64,000 nt of DNA from Glandiceps talaboti (GCF_964340395.1 NC_135561.1:1597501-1661500), one strand, 5' to 3'; numbered from the stretch's first letter, positions 1 through 14,275 are shown. Numbers and translations: made by a program. The notes: generated by a model from the letters alone, not told the origin.

Positions 1-932
1 TCTAAGGCTTAAGGTTAGATGCCATGTCCCATCTTTACAGCACACAAATGACGGCGCCTGCATACTTTAAGTTTCGTGGTGGACGGCTGATTTGGAAGAT
101 AAAGTTTGAACGCAATTTACTGACTATAAGGGTAGTCAGTAAATTGACGATTTTGAATTTGAGCTATAACTGCAAACCAATGACGATGACTCTAATTTAT
201 CATTCAAAGACGAGTAGCTATTTTCCTGCTCTTTCATACGAGGATGCAAATTAAAATGTTACAGTCGAAAATCCAATATCTTATGTATTTTATTAGAGCT
301 ATTAATTTTAATGTATTCCTGTTGGCACTCGTAGCAAAAAGTTTGATTTCAATATATATCTGAAATACTTTCACTATAACCCCAGTGCTAAAGCTCGAGG
401 AGATGTCTATAACCAGATATTTAATATCGTGGCATGGGCAATACATAGTTCTTGAAATATTTATTGAAAATCAGGTGTTTTCAGCTTCTTGAGCAATTAC
501 ATTATTAAATAACAAATGATTAAGCATTTAATTATATTTAATATATTTTTGTTGACCTTTACTTATATAAAATAAAAGATGTTAAAGCAATACAACGACA
601 TATACAAATACTAAAGATATATACGTCCTGCAATCAAATCATATTAAATGGTGTTATAAGAAGGGAACAAACAATATCATGATGATAAATTGTAGATAGA
701 ATCATAAATTGAGCCTAAATTATCACTTGGTTACATTTAACACGGTGATTGAAAAACTCTGAGATGATATCAGAACTAAGCCACCCATGGGGTACATAAA
801 TCACGAACGTGCTGATGATTTCGAGTCAAACTGTCATTTCATAGTTTTACACACTTTCAGGCAAAATACGAATCTAAGGCAACATCTGATGAGATAGTAG
901 TCCTTATCATACAGTCAGCCTTATTATTAACA
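1..932. other. Unannotated AT-rich DNA left of the 48-bp array
   Basis: No family-like coding segment, RNA gene or repeat recognised. Short open frames on both strands have no recognisable composition. Confidence 0.5.
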
Positions 933-2304
933 TATACACTGGCTATGAATATTATTGTGGGTATGTGGCAATGCATGAAATAAACACTGACTATGAATAT
1001 TATTGTGGGTATGTGGCAATGTATGAAATATACACTGACTATGAATATTATTGTGGGTATATGGTAATGTATGGAATAAACACTGACTATGAATATTATT
1101 GTGGGTATGTGGCAATGTATGAAATAAACACTGACTATGAATATTATTGTGGGTATGTGGTAAATTATGAAATATACACTGACTATGAATATTATTGTGG
1201 GTATGTGGCAATGTATGAAATAAACACTGGCTATGAATATTATTGTGGGTATATGGCAATGTATGAAATAAACACTGACTATGAATATTATTGTGGGTAT
1301 GTGGCAATGTATGAAATAAACACTGACTATGAATATTATTGTGGGCATATGGCAATGTATGAGATATACACTGACTATGAATATTGTTGTGTGTATGTGG
1401 CAATGTATGAAATAAACACTGACTATGAATATTATTGTGGGTATATGGCAATGTATAAGATATACACTGACTATGAATATTATTGTGGGTATGTGGCAAT
1501 GTATGAAATATACACTGACTATGAATATTATTGTGGGTATATGGCAATGTATGAAAAAAACAATGACTATGAATATTATTGTGGGTATGTGGCAATGTAT
1601 AAAATATACACTGACTATGAATATTATTGTGGGTATGTGGCAATGTATGAAATAAACACTGACTATGAATATTATTGTGGGTATGTGGCAATGTATAAAA
1701 TATACACTGACTATGAATATTATTGTGGGTATGTGGCAATGTATGAAAAAAACAATGACTATGAATATTATTGTGGGTATGTGGCAATGTATAAAATATA
1801 CACTGACTATGAATATTATTGTGGGTATGTGGCAATGTATGAAATATACACTGACTATGAATATTATTGTGGGTATATGGCAATGTATGAAATAAACACT
1901 GACTGTGAATATTATTGTGGGTATGTGGCAATGTATGAAATATACACTGACTATGAATATTATTGTGGGTATATAGCAAAGTATGAAATAAACACTGACT
2001 ATGAATATCACTGTGGGTATATAGCAATGTATGAAATATACACTGACTATGAATATTATTGTGGGTATGTGGCAATGTATGAAATATACACTGACTATGA
2101 ATACTATTGTGCGTATGTGGCAATGTATGAAATAAACACTGACTATGAATATTATTGTGGGTATGTGGCAAAGTATGAAATATACACTGACTATGAATAT
2201 TATTGTGGGTATGTGGCAAAGTATGAATGGGTATATGGCAATGTATGAAATAAACACTGACTATGAATATTATTGTAGGTATGTGGCAATGTATGAAATA
2301 AACA
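933..2304. repeat. 48-bp minisatellite, about 28 copies
   Basis: The unit contains gactatgaatattattgtg then ggtatgtggcaatgtatg and ends aaataaacact, aaatatacact or aaaaaaacaat. Length 48 is a multiple of three and the unit lacks stops in several frames. As a result both strands show open frames of more than 400 codons. The changes between copies include non-synonymous ones in every frame (N/Y, V/M), so I see no sign of protein-level selection. A truncated junction copy occurs near 2220-2240. Confidence 0.95.
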
Positions 2305-3101
2305 TTTTACAAAACATGTTTCCTGGTTTTATGATTTCATGTTTAAAAACCACAACAGTACGTTTAATGATAGTACAGTAAATGCCACAAAAGAAACAGG
2401 TGTTGCTATAAGATCTTTTAATCAACAGTTTATTCCTTGCAACGATTTGATGTATAAATTTTGCACCACTTGCGTATTTTATAATATATAGTCGAGGGTT
2501 GGGCAGTAATTTTGACACAGTTATTAATTTAAATACTGAGGTTAATAGAGTTGAAAGTAGTGGTAACATATTGGTTATATATCATCCATTATTAAATTGT
2601 GTCAAATAAATAATTTCAATAGAATAATAAACATAATGTCATAACTATATTTATGATATTAAACACCCTACAATATGACTGGATGTATGCAAATTACGAA
2701 AATACCTTACTTTTCAGCTCATGCTGATTAAATAACACCGTGGTAACGTACATGTTGATGTAAACCCTAAATATGTACCTGCAATTAAACTGCCATGGAA
2801 AGTAATTAATTCAAGCATTGCAATCTATCGCTATTTATAGAAACAACATAGTCAATGTCATTGAACTTCAAGATCAACGAACTTTTCTGATTATACTGAA
2901 TTGCAAATAATGCCATCTGTGCAAGTTGTGTGTTGTTTATAAATGCACTATTCCACCATTTGCTCTGTCGTAAAAACAATAAGGCTTTCGTTTCTAGACA
3001 TACAATTTGAAAACAAAAAGACAAAGCTATACCTCTGATCAATAGAATACAGAATATAATGTTTGATCAATGTGAGCTTAATCGTGTTATGACGATAAAC
3101 A
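2305..3101. other. Unique spacer between the 48-bp and 33-bp arrays
   Basis: AT-rich DNA with open frames of at most about 100 codons and no recognisable domain. Nothing else seen. Confidence 0.5.
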
Positions 3102-6100
3102 TTAAGTCCGAGTAGTTAACCTGCCATGCTTGTATTAAGTCCTAGTAGTTAACCTGCCATACTTGTATTAAGTCCTAGTAGTTAACTTGCCATACTTGTA
3201 TTAAGTCCTAGTAGATAACCTGCCATACTTGTATTAAGTCCTAGTAGTTAATCTGCCATGCTTGTATTAAGTCCTAGTAGTTAACCTGCCATGCTGGTAT
3301 TAAGTCCTAGTAGTTAATCTGCCATGCTTGTATTAAGTCCTAGTAGTTAACCTGCCATACTTGTATTAAGTCCTAGTAGTTAACCTGCCATACTTGTATT
3401 AAGTCCTAGTAGTTAACCTGCCATGCTTGTATTAAGTCCTAGTAGTTAACCTGCCATGCTTGTAATAAGTCCTAGTAGTTAATCTGCCATGCTTGTATTA
3501 AGTCCTAGTAGTTAACCTGCCATGCTAGTATTAAGTCCTAGTAGTTAACCTGCCATGCTTGTATTAAGTTCTAGTAGTTAATCTGCCCTGCTTGTATTAA
3601 GTCCTAGTAGTTAACCTGCCATGCTTGTATTAACTCCTAGTAGTTAATCTGCCCTGCTTGTATTAAGTTCTAGTAGTTAACCTGCCATACTTGTATTAAG
3701 TCCTAGTAGTTAATCTGCCATACTTGTATTAAGTCCTAATAGTTAACCTGCCATACTTGTATTAAGTCCTAGTAGTTAACCTGCTATGCTTGTATTAAGT
3801 CCTAGTAGTTAACCTGCCATACTTGTATTAAGTCCTAGTAGTTAACCTGCCATACTTGTATTAAGTCCTAGTAGTTAACCTGCTATGCTTGTATTAAGTC
3901 CTAATAGTTAACCTGCCATACTTGTATTAAGTCCTAGTAGTTAACCTGCCATACTTGTATTAAGTCCTAGTAGTTAACCTGCCATACTTGTATTAAGTCC
4001 TAGTAGTTAACCTGCCATACTTGTATTAAGTCCTAGTAGTTAATCTGCCATACTTGTATTAAGTCCTAATAGTTAACCTGCCATACTTGTATTAAGTCCT
4101 AGTAGTTAATCTGCCATACTTGTATTAAGTCCTAGTAGTTAACCTGCCATGCTTGTATTAAGTCCTAGTAGTTAACCTGCCATGCTTGTATTAAGTTCTA
4201 GTAGTTAACCTGCCATGCTTGTATTAAGTCCTAGTAGTTAACCTGCCATGCTGGTATTAAGTCCTAGTAGTTAACCTGCCATGCTTGTATTAAGTCCTAG
4301 TAGTTAACCTGCCATACTTGTATTAAGTCCTAGTAGTTAACCTGCCATGCTTGTAATAAGTCCTAGTAGTTAACCTGCCATGCTTGTATTAAGTCCTAGT
4401 AGTTAACCTGCCATGCTGGTATTAAGTCCTAGTAGTTAACCTGCCATGCTTGTATTAAGTCCTAGTAGTTAACCTGTCATACTTGTATTAAGTCCTAGTA
4501 GTTAATCTGCCATACTTGTATTAAGTCCTAGTAGTTAACCTGCCATGCTGGTATTAAGTCCTAGTAGTTAACCTGCCATGCTGGTATTAAGTCCTAGTAG
4601 TTAACCTGCCATGCTTGTAATAAGTCCTAGTAGTTAACCTGCCATGCTGGTATTAAGTCCTAGTAGTTAACCTGCCATGCTGGTATTAAGTCCTAGTAGT
4701 TAACCTGCCATGCTGGTATTAAGTCCTAGTAGTTAATCTGTCATACTTGTATTAAGTCCTAGTAGTTAACCTGCCATGCTTGTATTAAGTCCTAGTAGTT
4801 AACCTGCCATACTTGTATTAAGTCCTAGTAGTTAACCTGCCATGCTAGTATTAAGTCCTAGTTAACCTGCCATGCTTGTATTAAGTCCTAGTAGTTAACC
4901 TGGCATGCTTGTATTAAGTCCTAGTTAACCTGCCATACTTGTATTAAGTCCTAGTAGTTAACCTGCCATGCTAGTATTAAGTCCTAGTTAACCTGCCATG
5001 CTTGTATTAAGTCCTAGTGGTTAACCTGCCATGCTAGTATTAAGTCCTAGTAGTTAACCTGCCATACTTGTATTAAGTCCTAGTTAACCTGCCATGCTTG
5101 TATTAAGTTCTAGTAGTTAACCTGCCATACTTGTATTAAGTCCTAGTAGTTAACCTGCCATACTTGTATTAAGTCCTAATAGTTAACCTGCCATGCTTGT
5201 ATTAAGTCCTAGTAGTTAACCTGCCATGCTTGTATTAAGTCCTAGTTAACCTGCCATGCTTGTATTAAGTCCTAGTAGTTAACCTGCCATGCTAGTATTA
5301 AGTCCTAGTAGTTAACCTGCCATGCTTGTATTAAGTCCTAATAGTTAACCTGCCATACTTGTATTAAGTCCTAGTAGTTAACCTGCCATGCTTGTATTAA
5401 GTCCTAGTTAACCTGCCATGCTAGTATTAAGTCCTAATAGTTAACCTGTCATACTTGTATTAAGTCCTAGTAGTTAATCTGCCATACTTGTATTAAGTCC
5501 TAGTAGTTAACCTGCTATGCTTATATTAAGTCCTAGTAGTTAACCTGCCATGCTTGTATTAAGTCCTAGTAGTTAATCTGCCATGCTTATATTAAGTCCT
5601 AGTAGTTAATCTGCCATGCTTGTATTAAGTCCTAGTAGTTAACCTGCCATGCTTGTATTAAGTCCTAGTAGTTAATCTGCCATACTTGTATTAAGTCCTA
5701 GTAGTTAATCTGCCATACTTGTATTAAGTCCTAGTAGTTAACCTGCTATGCTTATATTAAGTCCTAGTAGTTAACCTGCCATGCTTATATTAAGTCCTAG
5801 TAGTTAATCTGCCATGCTTATATTAAGTCCTAGTAGTTAACCTGCCATACTTGTATTAAGTTCTAGTAGTTAACCTGCCATACTTGTATTAAGTCCTAGT
5901 AGTTAACCTGCCATGCTTGTATTAAGTCCTAGTTAACCTGCCATGCTTGTATTAAGTCCTAGTAGTTAACCTGCCATGATTGTATTAAGTCCTAGTAGTT
6001 AACCTGCCATACTTGTATTAAGTTCTAGTAGTTAACCTGCCATGCTTGTATTAAGTCCTAGTAGTTAACCTGCCATACTTGTATTAAGTCCTAGTAGTTA

Positions 6101-9100
6101 ACCTGCCATACTTGTATTAAGTCCTAGTAGTTAACCTGCCATGCTTGTATTAAGTCCTAGTAGTTAACCTGCCATGATTGTATTAAGTCCTAGTAGTTAA
6201 CCTGCCATACTTGTATTAAGTTCTAGTAGTTAACCTGCCATGCTTGTATTAAGTCCTAGTAGTTAACCTGCCATACTTGTATTAAGTCCTAGTAGTTAAC
6301 CTGCCATGCTTATATTAAGTCCTAGTAGTTAACCTGCTATGCTTGTATTAAGTTCTAGTAGTTAACCTGCCATGCTTGTATTAAGTCCTAGTAGTTAACC
6401 TGCCATGCTTGTATTAAGTCCTAGTAGTTAACCTGCTATGCTTGTATTAAGTCCTAGTAGTTAACCTGTCATACTTGTATTAAGTCCTAGTAGTTAACCT
6501 GCCATGCTTGTATTAAGTCCTAGTAGTTAACCTGCCCTGCTAGTATTAAGTCCTAGTAGTTAACCTGCCATGCTTGTATTAAGTTCTAGTAGTTAACCTG
6601 CCATACTTGTATTAAGTTCTAGTAGTTAACCTGCTATACTTGTATTAAGTTCTAGTAGTTAACCTGCTATACTTGTATTAAGTTCTAGTAGTTAACCTGC
6701 CATACTTGTATTAAGTCCTAGTAGTTAATCTGCTATACTTGTATTAAGTCCTAGTAGTTAACCTGCTATACTTGTATTAAGTTCTAGTAGTTAATCTGCC
6801 ATGCTTGTATTAAGTCCTAGTAGTTAACCTGCCATACTTGTATTAAGTCCTAGTAGTTAATCTGCCATACTTGTATTAAGTCCTAGTAGTTAACCTGCCA
6901 TGATTGTATTAAGTCCTAGTAGTTAATCTTCCATACTTGTATTAAGTCCTAGTAGTTAACCTGCTATGCTTATATTAAGTCCTAGTAGTTAACCTGCCAT
7001 GCTTATATTAAGTCCTAGTAGTTAATCTGCCATGCTTATATTAAGTCCTAGTAGTTAACCTGCCATACTTGTATTAAGTCCTAGTAGTTAACCTGCCATG
7101 CTTGTATTAAGTCCTAGTAGTTAACCTGCCATGCTTGTATTAAGTCCTAGTAGTTAACCTGCCATGCTTGTATTAAGTCCTAGTAGTTAACCTGCCATAC
7201 TTGTATTAAGTCCTAGTAGTTAACCTGCCATACTTGTATTAAGTCCTAGTAGTTAACCTGCCATGCTTGTATTAAGTCCTAGTAGTTAACCTGCCATACT
7301 TGTATTAAGTCCTAGTAGTTAACCTGCCATGCTGGTATTAAGTCCTAGTAGTTAACCTGCCATGCTGGTATTAAGTCCTAGTAGTTAACCTGCCATGCTG
7401 GTATTAAGTCCTAGTAGTTAATCTGTCATACTTGTATTAAGTCCTAGTAGTTAACCTGCCATGCTTGTATTAAGTCCTAGTAGTTAACCTGCCATACTTG
7501 TATTAAGTCCTAGTAGTTAACCTGCCATGCTAGTATTAAGTCCTAGTTAACCTGCCATGCTTGTATTAAGTCCTAGTAGTTAACCTGGCATGCTTGTATT
7601 AAGTCCTAGTTAACCTGCCATACTTGTATTAAGTCCTAGTAGTTAACCTGCCATGCTAGTATTAAGTCCTAGTTAACCTGCCATGCTTGTATTAAGTCCT
7701 AGTAGTTAACCTGCCATGCTAGTATTAAGTCCTAGTAGTTAACCTGCCATACTTGTATTAAGTCCTAGTTAACCTGCCATGCTTGTATTAAGTTCTAGTA
7801 GTTAACCTGCCATACTTGTATTAAGTCCTAGTAGTTAACCTGCCATACTTGTATTAAGTCCTAATAGTTAACCTGCCATGCTTGTATTAAGTCCTAGTAG
7901 TTAACCTGCCATGCTTGTATTAAGTCCTAGTTAACCTGCCATGCTTGTATTAAGTCCTAGTAGTTAACCTGCCATGCTAGTATTAAGTCCTAGTAGTTAA
8001 CCTGCCATGCTTGTATTAAGTCCTAATAGTTAACCTGCCATACTTGTATTAAGTCCTAGTAGTTAACCTGCCATGCTTGTATTAAGTCCTAGTTAACCTG
8101 CCATGCTAGTATTAAGTCCTAATAGTTAACCTGCCATGCTTGTATTAAGTCCTAGTTAACCTGCCATGCTAGTATTAAGTCCTAGTAGTTAACCTGCCAT
8201 GCTTGTATTAAGTCCTAGTTAACCTGCCATGCTTGTATTAAGTCCTAGTTAACCTGCCATACTTGTATTAAGTCCTAGTAGTTAACCTGCCATACTTGTA
8301 TTAAGTCCTAGTAGTTAACCTGCCATTCTTGTATTAAGTCCTAGTAGTTAACCTGCCATACTTGTATTAAGTCCTAGTAGTTAACCTGCCATACTTGTAT
8401 TAAGTCCTAATAGTTAACCTGCCATACTTGTATTAAGTCCTAGTAGTTAACCTGCCATGCTTGTATTAAGTCCTAGTTAACCTGCCATGCTTGTATTAAG
8501 TCCTAGTTAACCTGCCATACTTGTATTAAGTCCTAGTAGTTAACCTGCCATACTTGTATTAAGTCCTAGTAGTTAACCTGCCATTCTTGTATTAAGTCCT
8601 AGTAGTTAACCTGCCATACTTGTATTAAGTCCTAGTAGTTAACCTGCCATACTTGTATTAAGTCCTAGTAGTTAACCTGCCATACTTGTATTAAGTCCTA
8701 GTAGTTAACCTGCCATACTTGTATTAAGTCCTAGTCGTTAATCTGCCATACTTGTATTAAGTCCTAGTAGTTAACCTGCCATGCTTGTATTAAGTCCTAG
8801 TAGTTAATCTGCCATGCTTATATTAAGTCCTAGTAGTTAATCTGCCATGCTTGTATTAAGTCCTAGTAGTTAACCTGCCATGCTTGTATTAAGTCCTAGT
8901 AGTTAATCTGCCATACTTGTATTAAGTCCTAGTAGTTAATCTGCCATACTTGTATTAAGTCCTAGTAGTTAACCTGCTATGCTTATATTAAGTCCTAGTA
9001 GTTAACCTGCCATGCTTATATTAAGTCCTAGTAGTTAATCTGCCATGCTTATATTAAGTCCTAGTAGTTAACCTGCCATACTTGTATTAAGTTCTAGTAG

Positions 9101-10370
9101 TTAACCTGCCATACTTGTATTAAGTCCTAGTAGTTAACCTGCCATGCTTGTATTAAGTCCTAGTTAACCTGCCATGCTTGTATTAAGTCCTAGTAGTTAA
9201 CCTGCCATGATTGTATTAAGTCCTAGTAGTTAACCTGCCATACTTGTATTAAGTTCTAGTAGTTAACCTGCCATGCTTGTATTAAGTCCTAGTAGTTAAC
9301 CTGCCATACTTGTATTAAGTCCTAGTAGTTAACCTGTCATACTTGTATTAAGTCCTAGTAGTTAACCTGCCATGCTTATATTAAGTCCTAGTAGTTAACC
9401 TGCTATGCTTGTATTAAGTTCTAGTAGTTAACCTGCCATGCTTGTATTAAGTCCTAGTAGTTAACCTGCCATGCTTGTATTAAGTCCTAGTAGTTAACCT
9501 GCTATGCTTGTATTAAGTCCTAGTAGTTAACCTGTCATACTTGTATTAAGTCCTAGTAGTTAACCTGCCATGCTTGTATTAAGTCCTAGTAGTTAACCTG
9601 CCCTGCTAGTATTAAGTCCTAGTAGTTAACCTGCCATGCTTGTATTAAGTTCTAGTAGTTAACCTGCTATACTTGTATTAAGTTCTAGTAGTTAACCTGC
9701 TATACTTGTATTAAGTTCTAGTAGTTAACCTGCTATACTTGTATTAAGTTCTAGTAGTTAACCTGCCATGCTTGTATTAAGTCCTAGTAGTTAACCTGCC
9801 ATACTTGTATTAAGTCCTAGTAGTTAACCTGCCATACTTGTATTAAGTCCTAGTAGTTAATCTGCTATACTTGTATTAAGTCCTAGTAGTTAACCTGCTA
9901 TACTTGTATTAAGTTCTAGTAGTTAATCTGCCATGCTTGTATTAAGTCCTAGTAGTTAATCTGCCATGCTTATATTAAGTCCTAGTAGTTAACCTGCCAT
10001 GATTGTATTAAGTCCTAGTAGTTAATCTTCCATACTTGTATTAAGTCCTAGTAGTTAACCTGCTATGCTTATATTAAGTCCTAGTAGTTAACCTGCCATG
10101 CTTATATTAAGTCCTAGTAGTTAATCTGCCATGCTTATATTAAGTCCTAGTAGTTAACCTGCCATACTTGTATTAAGTCCTAGTAGTTAACCTGCCATGC
10201 TTGTATTAAGTCCTAGTAGTTAACCTGCCATGCTTGTATTAAGTCCTAGTAGTTAACCTGCCATGCTTGTATTAAGTCCTAGTAGTTAACCTGCCATACT
10301 TGTATTAAGTCCTAGTAGTTAACCTGCCATACTTGTATTAAGTCCTAGTAGTTAACCTGCCATGCTTGTA
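3102..10370. repeat. 33-bp satellite array, about 220 copies
   Basis: The unit includes ttaagtcctagtagttaacc and then tgccatacttgta. Common variants are gctt/actt, cttgta/ctggta/ctagta/cttata, aacctg/aatctg and ctgcca/ctgcta. A 30-bp subtype lacks three bases (cctagttaacc). Stops occur in all frames, so no long open frame exists. Variant positions show that a large block is duplicated within the array. Confidence 0.98.
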
Positions 10371-12948
10371 TAACCTTAGTTGTAGTGTTTTTATCAAATT
10401 TAAATGTATTTGGATTGTTACAAAGAATACCAGCAAAAATGTATAATTTATAGTGATGAATGTTTCATAGTACCTTTAATCTCCCACATAATTATACATA
10501 CTGGCTTTACCAATTTTTATAGTGAAATAATAATTGAGCCGTTTTTGTAGTTCAGTATTTTTAAAGGGGAGTGATGTCTCACTAATGTTACACAATATAA
10601 AATGTATCAATGTACATATCGACTGCAAAATATAGTGTAGCTGGTAATTGTTTGCTTCCAAATGTTTCTTTTCCATTTGTTAGCAGTCCAATATTTGAAA
10701 AAGACTACGGGCATGTTTGTAAATGTTTTGCGTCGTAGCTATGCAATGGTGTTAGCTGCCTTCGCAGTTCCACTATGCCAACAATGTATAATTTGTCATT
10801 TGTAATTTCATAAAGTGAAGTATTGAATTATGACTGACAAGTGTACAATAACATGGCGATGAAATTCGTATATTGGATTTGAAATCTAACAATTAGTTCA
10901 GTGTCCCTAAAAATAGAACACAATGGTTCAAACATTCACAATGTAGGGACGTATGGTTCTTGGCGGGAATTGGATACAAATTCGTATCCAATTCATATTA
11001 TTTTTATCGCCAGGTGAGCTATTTCCGTTATATTTTGAATTTCTTTGTACGGCATTCACGAGTGTTACGTATGGTCGTTTATTACAGACACTTTTGGAAT
11101 TTATTAACTCACATTTCAAAAAAAAATCAATACCATGGATTTCAAATGGTAAAATGAATGATTTTGACGTGTTGTTACAATCGATACCTTTCCCCTCCTT
11201 GTTTGTTACTGAGTACTGTCGAATGACATTTCTTTATAAGCACATAATACTGTGTTTAACTACCTCTGGCTACAATGTCACTCCTTTATTCATTGCCCGG
11301 CATTATCATACAATATTGTAAATAGAGTGATCAATTAAAGTTCACGAACTGAATGAAGATCGTGGGACGGCAAAACCAGCATCGACGCCTGAAAGTGTTG
11401 CTATGGCTACGGTATTTACTTAATCGATCAATCAATCAATTACCTAGGTTTTTAAAAGTTAGTAGGTTAACATAATACGATATGACAACCTGAAAATCAA
11501 AGACAAGTCTATGTGTGGTAAAATAGATACACACTATTTTGTTATCGAAAAAATATAACTGCGTATATATGGCCGTATACATGGACAAAGACATAATTTG
11601 CTATCGTATAAATGCAACTGCATATATCACATATGGGTAGGAAACTCGTCGATTGGTCATAACTCGTACAACATGACAACTACTTGTTTCAATTACACTG
11701 AGCTACTACATATGCTAATACACGTGTTGGTCTCATTTACTCCATAATATGCCACTAGCAAGCCATTGGACTTTCAGAGTGACACAGTGGCGAGGATTCA
11801 ACACAGCCATGTCATAAGACGTTTAAAATAATAACTGAGCTTTACAGGGCCGAGGTAGATATCATAATCACAAGGACGCTAGAACCAGGTCATAAAAATA
11901 GGACAAAAACAAATCAAAATCGTCAGTTTCAAGATTATGTTACTTCACTGGGGATATAATTATTAGCCCCTTGTACGACAAAAGTAAACTAATAACGACC
12001 AGACAATTATTACCGATTTCGTTAGAGAGTAGTTAAATATAGTTATTATTTTGTGTATAGTTATACTGTTGTCGTACAAGTGCCCAAGAATCATATCGAC
12101 AATGTAATGTATCAACAGCTATCTCTAACCATATAGTATTGACAGGATTATGCCATTTAACCTATTTAAGATACTTCTATGATAGAGGGGATCAGTGACA
12201 TACAAATTCTTCTCTTTTGAGGTTTGGATTTTGTTACATACAAACACGATATTAAACATACTCAGGATTTCTTAAAACTGTTGGTATTTATATTATTATA
12301 CGAGTGTTTTCTGGCTGAATGGCGAAAGATATTGGTGAATAACAGAACTATAACAGCGCCAGGAACATCAAAGAAAAATCGGGGAAAGTTATGGCAATTT
12401 TGAACGTTTTGACTCATATTTCGAACACAGCAGAACCAGTGACGTAGACACGCGTTTGTCGTGACGTAGAACAAGAGTATATATTCCATATTTTTTGTTC
12501 AACTTGGCTCGTGCATGCTATAAATCATATTAAGACACATGTATTGATCGAAGTAGTTGTCTTCACGTCTTTTATTTATTTTATAGAATGGAGAGATTTT
12601 GACCAACGTACATTGGCAGCTTCTATAATACAATTATGACACAGCCTGTATGGTAAATAAGGTACACTTTTGGGCTAGCTTAAATCTACAAATGCAAATA
12701 CTTAATACATAGTGTAGAAGCAGATTTAGAATTAAATCTTAGTCGAAATGGTGTGATGGAAAGTGTCAAATACTCACAAAGAGACTTGTTAAGCGAAACT
12801 CTGGTGTGTATCCATAATTTATTGACACCAACATAATTACATAATTTGCATATCTGATAGGATTCTTTTAAATGAAATCTACAATATTTGCTAGACTTTG
12901 GTTAGAATAATATAAGTATATTTCTGTATGGAACTAAGGTAAGCGCAA
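10371..12948. other. Noncoding DNA right of the 33-bp array
   Basis: No recognised gene or repeat. The longest open frame (10953-11321, plus) lacks a recognisable domain, and two other frames overlap it. Confidence 0.5.
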
Positions 12949-12974
12949 AGTGCATAAAGAAACTGACTGTGACT

Positions 12975-13300
12975 CTTTAAACAAAAATAACCACCAAGCA
13001 CCAAGTTTAAAAATTGTACCCCTTTCAACAAATGTAACCCCAAAGGCAATAGGAGAAAATGTGCCTCTTAAAGCAAACTTAACAACCAAAGACCATAAAA
13101 TAACAGTCCGTTCCCCTTTAATTGAACAGACTGTAAAGTTGCAGACATGCCCCTTTCAACAAAAATAATCACCGGAGACTAAAGATACAAACTGTGCCCC
13201 TGTAAACCAAAATAACCACACCACCACCTGAGGCCACAAAGTTGCAGACTATGGCCATTTAAACAAAAATAACCACTAAAGACCAGAGGTCACAGACTGT
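12975..13300. repeat. Degenerate tandem repeat with a roughly 45-55 bp period
   Basis: The core caaaaataacca and close variants recur near 12981, 13027, 13072, 13158, 13204 and 13260. They are separated by accaaag/accaga and cagactgtg-like segments. The copies are old and diverged. The 72-codon open frame here is probably incidental. Confidence 0.55.
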
Positions 13301-13431
13301 GTCCCATAAATGATACATCAAGGCAGTGCCCAGTTACATATAAATTACTAGACGTAAGTTAATCAACCGGCAGAAATGTGACTATTCAAGTTCTTGTATG
13401 CAAGTTGATAGAACAGCTATGTTATGTAGTC

Positions 13432-13467
13432 GTTTGTTTGTTTGTTTGTTTGTTTGTTTGTTTGTTA
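13432..13467. repeat. (TTTG)n microsatellite
   Basis: About nine perfect copies of the tetranucleotide gttt. Confidence 0.95.
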
Positions 13468-13964
13468 GTACACAAGTAACTACAAGTTGTGTAAAACAGG
13501 AAAGCCATTTGACTACGTTCATCTGACACACAGTCTCCACTAGAAGGGGGGAGGGGGTTCCACACATCAATTACTACTACATATTGTACGGGTCTGGTTT
13601 AGGTTATAATGTGTGTATACTCCTGAGTTAGTTTAGGAATCATTAATCGTCCAACCATAGACATTGTTTCCCCTCCACTGTCTATAGTTCAACCATGTTT
13701 ACGAAGAGCTAGTAAAACAATCGCGCCTGGGAAGACCTCATAGGAAGACACAGTGGGGCCGGGTAGAAACGATTTGTCAAACGATTGAAACTATTTCATG
13801 ATTACAGACAGAGAAGTATTGTTATCGTAACATAATGATAGCTCCGGACCTCTGTTTTTCACCTCGATGTCCAAGACTGCAGCATAAATACATAAATACA
13901 AAAGCACCACATCGTTGAAATATCATCACACTATTTGTTTGTCCATCTATATTCCTCTCTGTCT

Positions 13965-14065
13965 GATTGATTGATTGACTGACTGACTGACTGACTGACT
14001 GACTGACTGACTGTCTGTTTGTCTGTCTGTCCGTCTGTCTGTCTGTCAGTCTTTCTCTCTGTCAT

Positions 14066-14116
<51 letters not shown>

Positions 14117-14194
14117 ATGTATGTATGTATGTATGTATGTATGTATGTATGTATGTCTGCCTGCCTGTCTGTGTCTGTTTATGTGTCTGTCTCT

Positions 14195-14275
<81 letters not shown>
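13965..14275. repeat. Compound microsatellite ATTG/GACT/GTCT/ATGT/CT
   Basis: The motif changes stepwise along the tract: gattga, then gact, gtct, atgt, gcct/gtct again, and finally a CT run of about 80 bp. Open frames on both strands (SVCLSVCL and RERERE peptides) are by-products. Confidence 0.96.

Noticed and set aside
857-2257. Open frames of 427-466 codons on both strands, with His- or Tyr/Cys-rich 16-residue repeats
   Set aside because: They are produced by a 48-bp tandem repeat whose length is a multiple of three; overlapping frames on both strands and non-synonymous variation argue against a gene.
3102-10370. CRISPR-like array
   Set aside because: Units are contiguous with no unique spacers, and the setting is a spliced animal genome.
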